This document shows, piece after piece, positions 8,233 through 16,889 of a stretch of DNA of 64,000 bases. Source of the DNA: Haloplanus litoreus (lineage in GTDB: Archaea; Halobacteriota; Halobacteria; Halobacteriales; Haloferacaceae); the NCBI RefSeq assembly GCF_042677945.1, contig NZ_JBHUDN010000014.1. One strand, written 5' to 3'. Each line of letters starts with the position of its first letter. The first letter of the stretch is position 1. A program made the translations under genes and the position numbers. Under the pieces are notes generated by a model. The model made no database searches, was not told where the DNA came from, and was given only the letters and a program-made list of their open reading frames with translations.

Positions 8233-10293
8233 ATGGATTACACGATTCCAATCACAGTTCCGACGCGAGACGGCGGAGAGGAGGTGGCGATCGACCTCGA
8301 ACTCGCGATGGTCAAATCGTGGCCGACGTTCGTCGATTACTTCGGTGACGCACGCGTGCTACGCGCAGTCACCTACTCCCAATCGCCACAAATCATCCAT
8401 CAGCTGTTCGCGAGTAATGATCTCGACCTCGAACAACTGGAGGTCGTGGTCGGGGACTACCGACAGGCAGAGTACCGTAAAGACCTACAAGGTGATCTCG
8501 ACCTCGCGAAGCATCTCACCCACCTGCTGGAGGAAGACCAGCTGAATCTCTACACGCTGGACAAGCGGGTCACGCTCCACAGCAAACTCTACCTCGCGGA
8601 GAACCGCGATGGGTCTCGAACAGTGGTGTTCGGCTCTCCGAACCTCTCGAAGCAAGCATGGTCGGGGAACCAGACCAACCTCGTCGTGGTCTTCCGCACT
8701 AATGGAGATTCCATTATCGACGAGTATGCCGACCGGCTCTACGAGGCACACCGCGAGGAGTGCGAACTGTTCATGAAGGACCTCACGGAGCAGCTCGCAG
8801 AAACTGACGATCCAGAGGAGCGAGACCGGGTCTACGACCTCTGGGTAGACGGAACCGTCCCGTCCGACAATCCGACCGGCGACCTCCACCGTCGCATTGT
8901 GGAGATGTTCGACGAGGACGACGAGCGAGTTCGGAGGGTCAACGTGGTTTCGGAGGCCGAAGAGGCCGAAGAGGTCGTTGCTCTCCAAGCAGACGGGAGC
9001 GGAGATGTCGAGGCGACAGATGTCCAGCCAGACCGGCAGATGCGGCTTTCGCCACAGGGGCTTGAGGAGCCAGTGAAGCAGGCTGAGTCGACGCTCTCGC
9101 GGCACAATGTCTCGGTCAAACCCACCGAGCTACGGGGATCTGCAGCTGGTTTCGACCGATATCTTCGCCGGTTCAACGACGACTTCCCGACGATGTGGGT
9201 GAACCGAGAGAAAGAGCTGGTCCGGATGCAGCTCGACAACACGACCCTCGAGATGACGGCTCCGCTACCAGACGATCCGGAAGAGGTCTCAGAGGCGCTG
9301 GCACACATCGAGGAGTACATCGAGACGGTCGACCGATTCGGTGACGCGAAACGGTCAGAGGAGACGATGGCCCACTTCTACGAGGCCGTCATCTACGTCT
9401 TCTGGGCTCCGTTTGCGAACTACTTCGCGCAGGAGTACGCCAACCGCGATGGTGCTGAGTTGGACAAGGACCTTCCTTTCCTCTACATCCACGGACAGAA
9501 CGATTCGGGGAAGGGGATGTTCCTCCGGTTCGCAGCGAATCTCATCTCGAGCGGTGTCGTCGCCGAACCGGTCGAGGGGCAACAGTTCACTAAGGACGCC
9601 ATCGAGCGCTGTCGCTCGTCGAACACGGTGTTCCCCTTCCTCGTCGACGACGTTGACAAAGACCGGGTCGAGCGAGACATCATCAAGACCTACTGGACGG
9701 GCGCGTGGGATGGATCGGTCGCCTTCCCGACGTTCGTGTTCACGTCGAATGACGGGAACCCGAAGTCGGAGTACAGGACCCGGATGAAGATGCTTGAGTT
9801 CGATGTCGTGTTCGACGTGGAGGGGCACGAGCGAGAGGAGACTGCCCGACTCATCAAAGAGCGGAATCAGCTCTTTCCGTGGTTCGCTCATCTGCTCTTC
9901 CAGAAGCAAATCACCCTCCCCGATCAGGACGACAAGCTCGCGGTCGCTCGTGAGGTATTCCGGGAACTCTACGAGTACGCAAACCGGGAGCCACCGGTCT
10001 ACTTCCCGAATGACGGGCCTGCGGAGCGTATCTACGACCACGGGCGTCGGAAGTGGCGGCAGGCTTACCAGACAGGCCTATTCACCATCGAAGAGAAGAA
10101 CGACATCCTGCTCGCCGACTTCTCCGAGAACCTCGACGGCTATGCGGTCTTCAAGTACGACAAGGTCGTTCCATCGACGATCCGCACCGAAGTACAGAAG
10201 ACTCGAATCCAGTTCGACCAGCCGGAGCGATTCTACGAGTGGACTGGAATCGAGCCGAAGTCGACTGGGTGGTGGGGCAGAATATGGAAATAG
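8233..10293 (+). CDS. PLD-type nuclease fused to a P-loop ATPase-like domain
   Basis: A 686-aa protein. I chose ATG 8233 (MDYTIPITVPTRDG) because GGAGGT sits 4 bases before it; the upstream ATG at 8176 has no correctly spaced ribosome site. Residues about 40-190 form a phospholipase-D-like domain with one HKD-type motif: H116-S-K118 followed by GSPNLS about 18 residues later, the pattern of PLD nucleases. Residues about 390-560 carry a Walker-A-like GQNDSGKG (421-428, Lys427), a Walker-B-like FLVDDVDKD near 468-476 and FVFTSND, as in viral SF3 or D5-like ATPases. It heads a same-strand series with Mre11, Rad50, NurA and HerA homologues. One HKD motif implies dimer formation for catalysis. The exact family is not recognised. 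Confidence 0.8.
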   Translation: MDYTIPITVPTRDGGEEVAIDLELAMVKSWPTFVDYFGDARVLRAVTYSQSPQIIHQLFASNDLDLEQLEVVVGDYRQAEYRKDLQGDLDLAKHLTHLLEEDQLNLYTLDKRVTLHSKLYLAENRDGSRTVVFGSPNLSKQAWSGNQTNLVVVFRTNGDSIIDEYADRLYEAHREECELFMKDLTEQLAETDDPEERDRVYDLWVDGTVPSDNPTGDLHRRIVEMFDEDDERVRRVNVVSEAEEAEEVVALQADGSGDVEATDVQPDRQMRLSPQGLEEPVKQAESTLSRHNVSVKPTELRGSAAGFDRYLRRFNDDFPTMWVNREKELVRMQLDNTTLEMTAPLPDDPEEVSEALAHIEEYIETVDRFGDAKRSEETMAHFYEAVIYVFWAPFANYFAQEYANRDGAELDKDLPFLYIHGQNDSGKGMFLRFAANLISSGVVAEPVEGQQFTKDAIERCRSSNTVFPFLVDDVDKDRVERDIIKTYWTGAWDGSVAFPTFVFTSNDGNPKSEYRTRMKMLEFDVVFDVEGHEREETARLIKERNQLFPWFAHLLFQKQITLPDQDDKLAVAREVFRELYEYANREPPVYFPNDGPAERIYDHGRRKWRQAYQTGLFTIEEKNDILLADFSENLDGYAVFKYDKVVPSTIRTEVQKTRIQFDQPERFYEWTGIEPKSTGWWGRIWK
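8697..8719. promoter_or_regulatory. Island palindrome-like site inside the PLD/ATPase gene
   Basis: ACTAATGGA and TCCATTA flank GAT. It matches the consensus at 19 of 23 positions and shares its whole core with the copy at 24291. It lies inside the coding sequence, so it may be chance or an intragenic operator. Confidence 0.35.
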
Positions 10294-10512
10294 GTGGTCC
10301 AATATGATATCACGGAATCCAGTAGCCTCAGCTCGCGACTACTTCCACCTCGGTCGGCGTGGCGTTAAGTGGCATCACTCTGAAATCCGTAATCAGCCCA
10401 ACTTTCGGGGTCACTCCGAATTCAGTGTGTGGGGCAAGCCTGCGCAAAGGTTTGCAATATCGGCCTCGTTGGGGGGAGTACCATCGGAAAGCACTCAATC
10501 GAATCAAAATCT

Positions 10513-12060
10513 ATGAACATCGCACATCTGGCCGATATCCATCTCGGCCACCGACAATACGGTCTTAAACAGCGAGAGGACGACATGTCCAACTCGTTCA
10601 GAGCAACGCTCCGGCTCATCCTCAAGCAGGACCCAGATGCCATCCTGCTTCCCGGAGACCTGTTCCACTCGCGGGACTTGCGCCCGAAAATTCTGGAAGA
10701 GGCGGAGCGGGGGCTTGAACTGGTTCCCGACGAGGTACCAGTCGTCGTTTCGCGGGGTAATCACGACGAGAATCTCACACCACGGGAGGTGACGTGGCTT
10801 AACTACCTCCATCGGCGGGAACATATCGTCCTCCTCGAAGCGGATCTCGATGCTACTCCGGAGGCTGCTGAGTTCACACCGTACGGAGACCAGTCCGAAA
10901 CGGGCAGTGCGGGGTTCTACGATATCGAGACCGAGTCAGGCACTGGTCGGGTATTCGGTCTGCAGTGGCGTGGTGCTCGAACAGATGCCGCTCTTGAGAA
11001 GGTGGCTGGCGGAATCGAGTCAACGAATGAAGAGTACGGCGAGCCGGACTACACGATACTCCTCGGTCACTTCGGACTCGAAGACGAAGTCCCGTCGCTC
11101 GGAGGGAACATCACGCACGCGGAACTCCGCGATGTGAGAGAAGTCGTTGACTATCTCGCGCTGGGTCACATCCACAAGCGGTACGATTCGGGTGGTTGGA
11201 TCTACAATCCCGGCTCTCCGGAAGCACATTCGACGCGCGAGGCACGAGACGACTGGGACCACGGCTACTACTCGATCGAACTCGATACCGCGGGAGACGG
11301 GTACGATGGACCGGGAGCGCTCGAACATAGCGTCGAGCACCACCACGCTCGTCGACGCCCGTACTTCAGCCCCCCAGCGTTCGATGTCACCTCGTACGAT
11401 TCGTTCGGCGAACTGCGGGAAGCTTTCCACGACCACATCGATGCGCAACGTGGCTCGCTTGAGGCCGAGCTTCACGAGGAGGAGTTCACCAAGGGAGGTG
11501 ACCTGCGCCAGCCGATGGTCGACCTTCAGTTCGAGGGGACGCTCCAGTTCGACCGGGGTGACCTTACGATCGAGGAACTTGTCGAGTGGACGGAGGAAGC
11601 ATACGACGCGCTCTACGTCCAGACGAACACCAGCCGGATCACCTCCGCCGAGATCGAAGAACTCCTCTCTGAGATAGACGATGACGAGGTGTTCGTTGAC
11701 GGGCGGCTACGAACGGAAGCCCTCGAAAAGCGTGTCTTCGAGACCATTGCATCAGAGTCCCAGTACAGCGACTACGCGGAGGAGGTCGCCTCGTTGCTCG
11801 GTGATGCCCACCGAATGGCGAAGGGTGGAGAGGCTGCCGAGGACATCGCGGACATCGTAACAGAGCGTCGACGCGAGTTGTTCCCGCACGCCACGGAGAG
11901 CGTGTCGATAGATGTTCCAGAGGACCCTTTCGCTAGCGACGACCAACAGGAGCTTGCCGACAGCGTTTCTGGGGAGACACCAGACGACCGCAGCTCCACT
12001 GAGGAGAGCACGAGCGATACCGGAGAGATTCCCAGCACCGACGGGGGTGATCGCCAATGA
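10513..12060 (+). CDS. Mre11-like metallophosphoesterase nuclease
   Basis: A 515-aa protein starting at ATG 10513 (MNIAHLADIHLGH); the open frame extends upstream, but phosphodiesterase motif I begins right after this Met. All motifs are present: DIH (residues 8-10), GDLFH near 47, GNHDE near 82, LGHFGLED near 187 and GHIHKRY near 218. The C-terminal part is acidic and low-complexity (SSTEESTSDTGEIPSTDGG), typical of halophiles. Mre11 works with Rad50 as a Mn-dependent end-processing nuclease. Its stop overlaps the Rad50-like start (ATGA), indicating translational coupling. It is shorter than and distinct from a housekeeping context: no core repair genes are adjacent, and the next genes are NurA and HerA homologues. 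Confidence 0.88.
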   Translation: MNIAHLADIHLGHRQYGLKQREDDMSNSFRATLRLILKQDPDAILLPGDLFHSRDLRPKILEEAERGLELVPDEVPVVVSRGNHDENLTPREVTWLNYLHRREHIVLLEADLDATPEAAEFTPYGDQSETGSAGFYDIETESGTGRVFGLQWRGARTDAALEKVAGGIESTNEEYGEPDYTILLGHFGLEDEVPSLGGNITHAELRDVREVVDYLALGHIHKRYDSGGWIYNPGSPEAHSTREARDDWDHGYYSIELDTAGDGYDGPGALEHSVEHHHARRRPYFSPPAFDVTSYDSFGELREAFHDHIDAQRGSLEAELHEEEFTKGGDLRQPMVDLQFEGTLQFDRGDLTIEELVEWTEEAYDALYVQTNTSRITSAEIEELLSEIDDDEVFVDGRLRTEALEKRVFETIASESQYSDYAEEVASLLGDAHRMAKGGEAAEDIADIVTERRRELFPHATESVSIDVPEDPFASDDQQELADSVSGETPDDRSSTEESTSDTGEIPSTDGGDRQ

Positions 12061-14771
12061 GAATTAAAGAGGTCACTCTGGAGAATGTCAAGTCCTACGA
12101 GGAGAAGACGAGTATCAATCTACAGGGGGGCGTCACGGCCATCCTCGGTGAGAACGGCTCCGGGAAGTCGACGATACAGGAAGCAATCGGTTTCGCTCTC
12201 TTCGACTCACTACCGTTCAACAACAACAAGTTCGTTCGTGAGGGGGCGTCCTCTGGGACAGTCGAGGTCGTCATCGAATTCGGTCAGGGAGATGACGTGG
12301 AGGTGTACAGAGTGACTCGTTCCGCTGGTCGCTCGAACTACGGTGTCGCGCGCTATGACGAGCCGAACGACGAGTGGGTGAGTCAGGATATCGACTCGAA
12401 GAGCGCCTTGATCGATTGGCTCTGTGCTCGGTTCGATCTGGACAGCAAGGACGACTTACAGAGTCTCTGGAAGTCGTGTGTCGGAGTCCCTCAGACCCGA
12501 TTCCTCGCCGACTTCGCACAGACACCACGCAATCGGAAGTCCACCTTCGATGAACTCCTTGGTGTCGATGCATACGAGGAGTCGTTCAAAGGCGCTCTGA
12601 AGCAAGTTCCAGATACAATCGAGGCAGAGCAAGAAGATGTACGAGGCGAGATTCAGCAACTGACGGGGGAGGTACAGGAGCTCCCGGCTAAACGCTCGAA
12701 GAAAGCCGACCTAGAAGACCAAATCCAGTCAATCTCTACGGAGATCGAGGAAACGAAAACCGAACTCAGTGAAGTCAACGAAGAGTTCGACGAGCTGGAC
12801 AGCGTCAAGGACCGGATCGAGGAGTTGGATACGGAGATTGCCCAACTGGAACAGGAGATCGGCGCGAAGGAGGACGCTCTGGAGACCGCAAAGTCGGAAC
12901 TCACGAAGGCGCGTGAATCCGCCCAGAATTGCAAGGAGGCGGCGGAAGGACACGAGGAATACGAGGAAGCAAAGGAGCGGGAAGAGGGGCTCAGCGAGCG
13001 GAAGAAAGAGCTCGACGCGCTCGAAGATCAACTCTCGGAGCAGGAAGCCAGACGCCAGCGCCTGAAGGACAAGAAGGAGACGCTACGAGAGCAGGCAGAG
13101 AAACACCAAGAGGCCAAGGAGAGCCTCGAAAAGTACGAACAGGAGAAGGAACTTTACGAGACGTTAGGGGAGAAGATATCTGACCTCGAAAGCGATGAGA
13201 AGACGATCGACCGACTGGAGGGCGAGATAGATGACCTCGACGATGAGGCACACGAGGCACTACTGGAGCTTCGAGAGAAAGAAGAGCTCATCGCGGAGAT
13301 TGAGGCAGAGGGAAAGGATGCCCCGGATACCGACGAACTCCGGGACGAGATAGGGGACGAGCGAGCGGAACGAAAGTCGCTCGGGGCAGAGAAGGAAGAC
13401 ATCGAAGAACATCTCTCGATTCTGCGAGACGCCGACTCCGATGCCCCGTGTCCAACGTGTGGGAAATCGTTGGATCCGGAGGACCGTGAGGAGAGAATCG
13501 ATGAGCAAGAGGCCCGGTTGAAAGAGATCGAATCCGAGCGCGCCCAGCTGAAGGAGAGAATCGACCAGCTCCAAGAGGACCTCACAGAAGCTGAGCGAGT
13601 CGAGGATCGCGTATCGAAGTTAGACATCCACCGTGAATCAGTTGCCGAATTAGAAAGCGAGCTGGCTGACCTCCGGAGTGAGCGAATGGAGAAGGAGAAA
13701 ACGATCGCCCAGCTCGAAGAGGAAGTCGAGAACCTGCCGTCGATTCGGGAGGAGCACACCTCGCTCGAGGATGCGAAGGATGCGTACTACCAAGCAAAGG
13801 CCCGCGTGGAGGACTACTCCGACGCTCCTGAGGAGTTAGAGGAACTCAAGGGGAGAATCGAAGACACTCTTGAGGAGATAGAGCAGACTGAGGAAGAGCT
13901 GACCGAGTACGCCGGTGTCGAGCAGGAGTTGGAGCAAGTCAGAACCACACTCGGAAAACACGAGGAGGACTACAAGAAGTACGAGCGGAACAAGCAAGCG
14001 GCAGAACAGCTTGAAGAGCGAGAGCAAGCCGTCGAGACTCTGAAAGACGAAATCGAGGGGCTGGAGGGCGAGAACCGAGAGCTGGAAGACAAGCTTTCCG
14101 AGCGGCAGGAAGAGTTCGACCCCGAGGAACACAAGCGGCTTGAAAAGCGGGCTGACACGCTCGACGATGAGATAACGAAACTGAGCGTCCAGAAGAGCGA
14201 ACGGGAAGAACAACTTGAGGAAGTCAGCGCTGAAGTCGGGCGTCTGGAAGACAAACTGGAGGAGCGATCCGAGAAGGTCGAAACGCTACGTGACCTCACA
14301 GCAGACCATAATTTCGCCACGTGGGTCCGGAAGAACGTCCGCAAGGCTGGTCCGAAGATGCGCGAGGTAATCACCAGCAGGATTGGCGCACGGGCGAATT
14401 CCATCTTCCGGTCGATTCGGGGACGAAACACAGAGCAACTTGAATGGACATCGGACTACGACATCGTCGTTGTCGATGCTGATGTCCGAAAATCGTTCTC
14501 GACACTCTCAGGCGGTGAGAAGATGGCAGCAGCGCTTGCAGTGCGGCTGGCAATCCTCGAACAGATGTCGGGGCTGGGAATCGCGTTCCTCGACGAACCG
14601 ACAGCGAATCTGGACCAGCAAAAGAAGGCCAACCTCGTGGAGCAGCTAAACGGACTCGATGCCTTCGAACAGCTCACCGTCATCAGCCACGACTCGACCT
14701 TCGAAACAATGACCGACCACAGCATTATTGTCGAGAAGCCAGAGCAGACTTCGGAGGTGGTGAGTGACTGA
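12057..14771 (+). CDS. Rad50-like SMC-family ATPase with zinc hook
   Basis: A 904-aa protein. It has Walker A GENGSGKST at residues 31-39; long heptad-rich coiled coils from about 170 to 450 and 480 to 770; the zinc hook CPTC at 465-468 between them; the ABC signature TLSGGEK near 816; and Walker B GIAFLDEPTANLD near 842. This is the complete Rad50 architecture at normal archaeal length. It overlaps the Mre11-like gene at ATGA and the NurA-like gene by one base (TGATG), so these are one transcription and translation unit. It is predicted to bridge DNA and drive the Mre11-like nuclease. Confidence 0.92.
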   Translation: MRIKEVTLENVKSYEEKTSINLQGGVTAILGENGSGKSTIQEAIGFALFDSLPFNNNKFVREGASSGTVEVVIEFGQGDDVEVYRVTRSAGRSNYGVARYDEPNDEWVSQDIDSKSALIDWLCARFDLDSKDDLQSLWKSCVGVPQTRFLADFAQTPRNRKSTFDELLGVDAYEESFKGALKQVPDTIEAEQEDVRGEIQQLTGEVQELPAKRSKKADLEDQIQSISTEIEETKTELSEVNEEFDELDSVKDRIEELDTEIAQLEQEIGAKEDALETAKSELTKARESAQNCKEAAEGHEEYEEAKEREEGLSERKKELDALEDQLSEQEARRQRLKDKKETLREQAEKHQEAKESLEKYEQEKELYETLGEKISDLESDEKTIDRLEGEIDDLDDEAHEALLELREKEELIAEIEAEGKDAPDTDELRDEIGDERAERKSLGAEKEDIEEHLSILRDADSDAPCPTCGKSLDPEDREERIDEQEARLKEIESERAQLKERIDQLQEDLTEAERVEDRVSKLDIHRESVAELESELADLRSERMEKEKTIAQLEEEVENLPSIREEHTSLEDAKDAYYQAKARVEDYSDAPEELEELKGRIEDTLEEIEQTEEELTEYAGVEQELEQVRTTLGKHEEDYKKYERNKQAAEQLEEREQAVETLKDEIEGLEGENRELEDKLSERQEEFDPEEHKRLEKRADTLDDEITKLSVQKSEREEQLEEVSAEVGRLEDKLEERSEKVETLRDLTADHNFATWVRKNVRKAGPKMREVITSRIGARANSIFRSIRGRNTEQLEWTSDYDIVVVDADVRKSFSTLSGGEKMAAALAVRLAILEQMSGLGIAFLDEPTANLDQQKKANLVEQLNGLDAFEQLTVISHDSTFETMTDHSIIVEKPEQTSEVVSD

Positions 14772-16045
14772 TGCCGCTCGATAGAGCAGGGGTGGCGGCT
14801 GCCCTCGATGCGAATATCGACACGATTCGTACGTACGTCGAAGATGACAGCGATCTCATCGAACGGTATCAGGAGGCGTTCTGGGACCTTCCAACGATGG
14901 GAACAGCGGAAGAGCTCCGGTCGGAGCTGTCACGATTCTCGTACCCGGGGGCGGTTCCCGTCGAAGCGTTCGACAAGTGCGACTCGCTCATCAATCACCA
15001 CGCGCCGTCGGACGAATGGGAAAGCCACGAGGCAGTAAACGACTGGGCTCGTGACCTTCTGATGGACGTTCCGATGCTGGCGGCTGACGGGTCAGAAATC
15101 CCACCGACGACGCAGTTCAATGTCCCTCTCGCGTACGTTCAAGCAGCGTGGTGTCTCAATCACCATAGCCCGGAAGGGGAACTGGAGCGAGCGCGCGAAG
15201 GTAAGCTGCTGGGTCCAATGGACGTGACCCGTACTGGGGGCGAGGAAGGTGGTGAGGAGTACAGATTCGTCGATAGCTCGTTGGTCGGGTTACACCGATA
15301 CGAGCACGAGGCGGAGGTGCTCGTAGACCAGATCGAGGAACTTGCAGCGACCTTCGAAGCTGGTAACTCAGATCAGCCACCGATTGTCCTCTACGACGGG
15401 CCATTAGTCGTCTCGTTTGCCAACCCGAAGCGCCCGGCGGTCCGAACACGATATCTCGAAGCAGTCAGTCGAATCCTCGCGGCGAGTCAACATCACGAAA
15501 TCCCCGTCGTTGGATACGTTGCTGGCACGAATGCTGTCGAGCTCTCGAAGATGACGCGGCTCCTCCTACAGGAGGAGTTCGGTAGCGACCGGACGGTTCC
15601 AGACGCACGCATACTCGCGGGCATGATGAGTCCGTGGGGTGATTCGACGATTCCGTTTATGTGCCGCCGTGACGGCAGTGTAGACGGGCTAGAGACTTCG
15701 TACAAGGGGCGAGAATACACCTTCGGGAACGAGATCTACTTTAGCTACCTCAAGGTTCCACCGGGGGCAGGTCTGGATAGGCTGGAGTTCCCGGGATGGA
15801 TGCTAAACGCAGATGGGCCAGCTCACCACGAGAATCTGTACGAGTATACGCTCGCGATGAGCCGTGCAGAAGCAGGGGTTGGGCGGGGGTATCCGGAGGT
15901 TCTGCAGCAGGCCGATACCGACGCAGTCCTCAACCATCGTGACCGACAGCAGTTCCTTCGACTCCTCCAGAAGTGGGGAGAGGAGAACGACGTACCAATA
16001 GAGTGGGATGCGAAGGCCCTCAGTAAGGAGCTTCGACGACGATGA
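14771..16045 (+). CDS. NurA-like nuclease
   Basis: A 424-aa protein. NurA is an RNase-H-like 5' nuclease working with the HerA motor. The NurA pattern is visible as MLAADGSEIPPT near residues 102-113 (first catalytic Asp strand) and VLYDGPLVVSF near 206-216 (second acidic strand), with a late glycine/aromatic segment before the C-terminus. It starts at ATG 14771, overlapping the stop of the Rad50-like gene. A HerA-like gene follows about 840 bases downstream, and NurA and HerA form one complex in archaea. At 424 aa it is near the usual length. Confidence 0.8.
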   Translation: MPLDRAGVAAALDANIDTIRTYVEDDSDLIERYQEAFWDLPTMGTAEELRSELSRFSYPGAVPVEAFDKCDSLINHHAPSDEWESHEAVNDWARDLLMDVPMLAADGSEIPPTTQFNVPLAYVQAAWCLNHHSPEGELERAREGKLLGPMDVTRTGGEEGGEEYRFVDSSLVGLHRYEHEAEVLVDQIEELAATFEAGNSDQPPIVLYDGPLVVSFANPKRPAVRTRYLEAVSRILAASQHHEIPVVGYVAGTNAVELSKMTRLLLQEEFGSDRTVPDARILAGMMSPWGDSTIPFMCRRDGSVDGLETSYKGREYTFGNEIYFSYLKVPPGAGLDRLEFPGWMLNADGPAHHENLYEYTLAMSRAEAGVGRGYPEVLQQADTDAVLNHRDRQQFLRLLQKWGEENDVPIEWDAKALSKELRRR

Positions 16046-16106
16046 CGCCTACAGTCGCCCAACTGAGCCTGAAGACTACGGCTGAGAGGGACCCCGCAAA
16101 ATCGAG

Positions 16107-16129
16107 AACTAATGGAGTTTCCATTAGTG
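16107..16129. promoter_or_regulatory. Island palindrome, copy 5
   Basis: AACTAATGGA and TCCATTAGTG flank GTT, complementary at 9 of 10 arm positions. It lies 62 bases past the NurA-like stop and 80 bases before the HAS-barrel-like gene, so an internal promoter for that gene and HerA may be controlled here. A TATA-like CATATATACC is at about 16194-16203. Confidence 0.65.
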
Positions 16130-16208
16130 CCGCATCGGCGGGTGACCGCCCCGTATCGCACCATCTCGGTAGTGGAGCCGTCACCTCCACACCCCATATA
16201 TACCACCC

Positions 16209-16889
16209 ATGAGTTCCCAATCCACAGAAGACACCGGAAGCGAGGAGAGTAGCCATATTGACGACTGTCTTGCCATCGGTAGCATCGTCAATTCGAACAG
16301 CCACATGGACTACACGGTCGAGATATTCAACGAGACCGACCGTGACCGCCCACCTGAGCCTCACGAGTGCGGCTTTGGCCAGCCAGTCTTCATCCACAAG
16401 ACCATCGATGGAACCGAGTACATCATCATGGGGGTCATCTACGACACCCAGCTTGTCGACCCAGATCAGGGACGGTCGGGGCCACGGCTTGCACAGGGCG
16501 ATCAACCCCAATTCACGCCGGGCTACGTTGAGGAGCGGACAACACTCGCGGGAGTTGCCCTCCTCGGTACAGCCGAGGTAACCGAGAGCGGGACGGTCGA
16601 ATCCCCGAGCCACGAGATGCCTCGATGGACGCTCGCAGTTGACGATGTAGTCGAGCAGTGTCCGGATGAAGTCACGCGGATCTTCCACACCGGCACGGAT
16701 GGAGGCCTCCAGATAGCCTACATTGAGCGGCTATTAGACGTGGCCGGGCCACTCGGGGCAGAAGTCACGCTCGCCATCGTAGAGCGGCTCCGGGATTTGT
16801 TCTCCGAAGATGCACATCAACGAGTATTGGACGTGGTCGAGAAGGACGTACGCTGGCAATCCTCCGTTGACCGGGGGGTGATGCAATGA
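16209..16889 (+). CDS. Small HAS-barrel-like protein, probable HerA partner
   Basis: A 226-aa protein, not firmly recognised. Residues 20-110 (AIGSIVNSNSHMDYTVEIF, FGQPVFIH, IIMGVIYDTQLVDP) resemble the HAS-barrel beta domain that normally sits at the N-terminus of HerA ATPases. The C-terminus is helical (VERLRDLFSEDAHQRVLDVV). It overlaps the HerA-like start (ATGA), so the two products probably act together; one could be an adaptor in a HerA-NurA hexamer. The TATA-like element lies only about 10 bases before this ATG, so MDYTVEIF at 16305 is a possible alternative start. Confidence 0.65.
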   Translation: MSSQSTEDTGSEESSHIDDCLAIGSIVNSNSHMDYTVEIFNETDRDRPPEPHECGFGQPVFIHKTIDGTEYIIMGVIYDTQLVDPDQGRSGPRLAQGDQPQFTPGYVEERTTLAGVALLGTAEVTESGTVESPSHEMPRWTLAVDDVVEQCPDEVTRIFHTGTDGGLQIAYIERLLDVAGPLGAEVTLAIVERLRDLFSEDAHQRVLDVVEKDVRWQSSVDRGVMQ

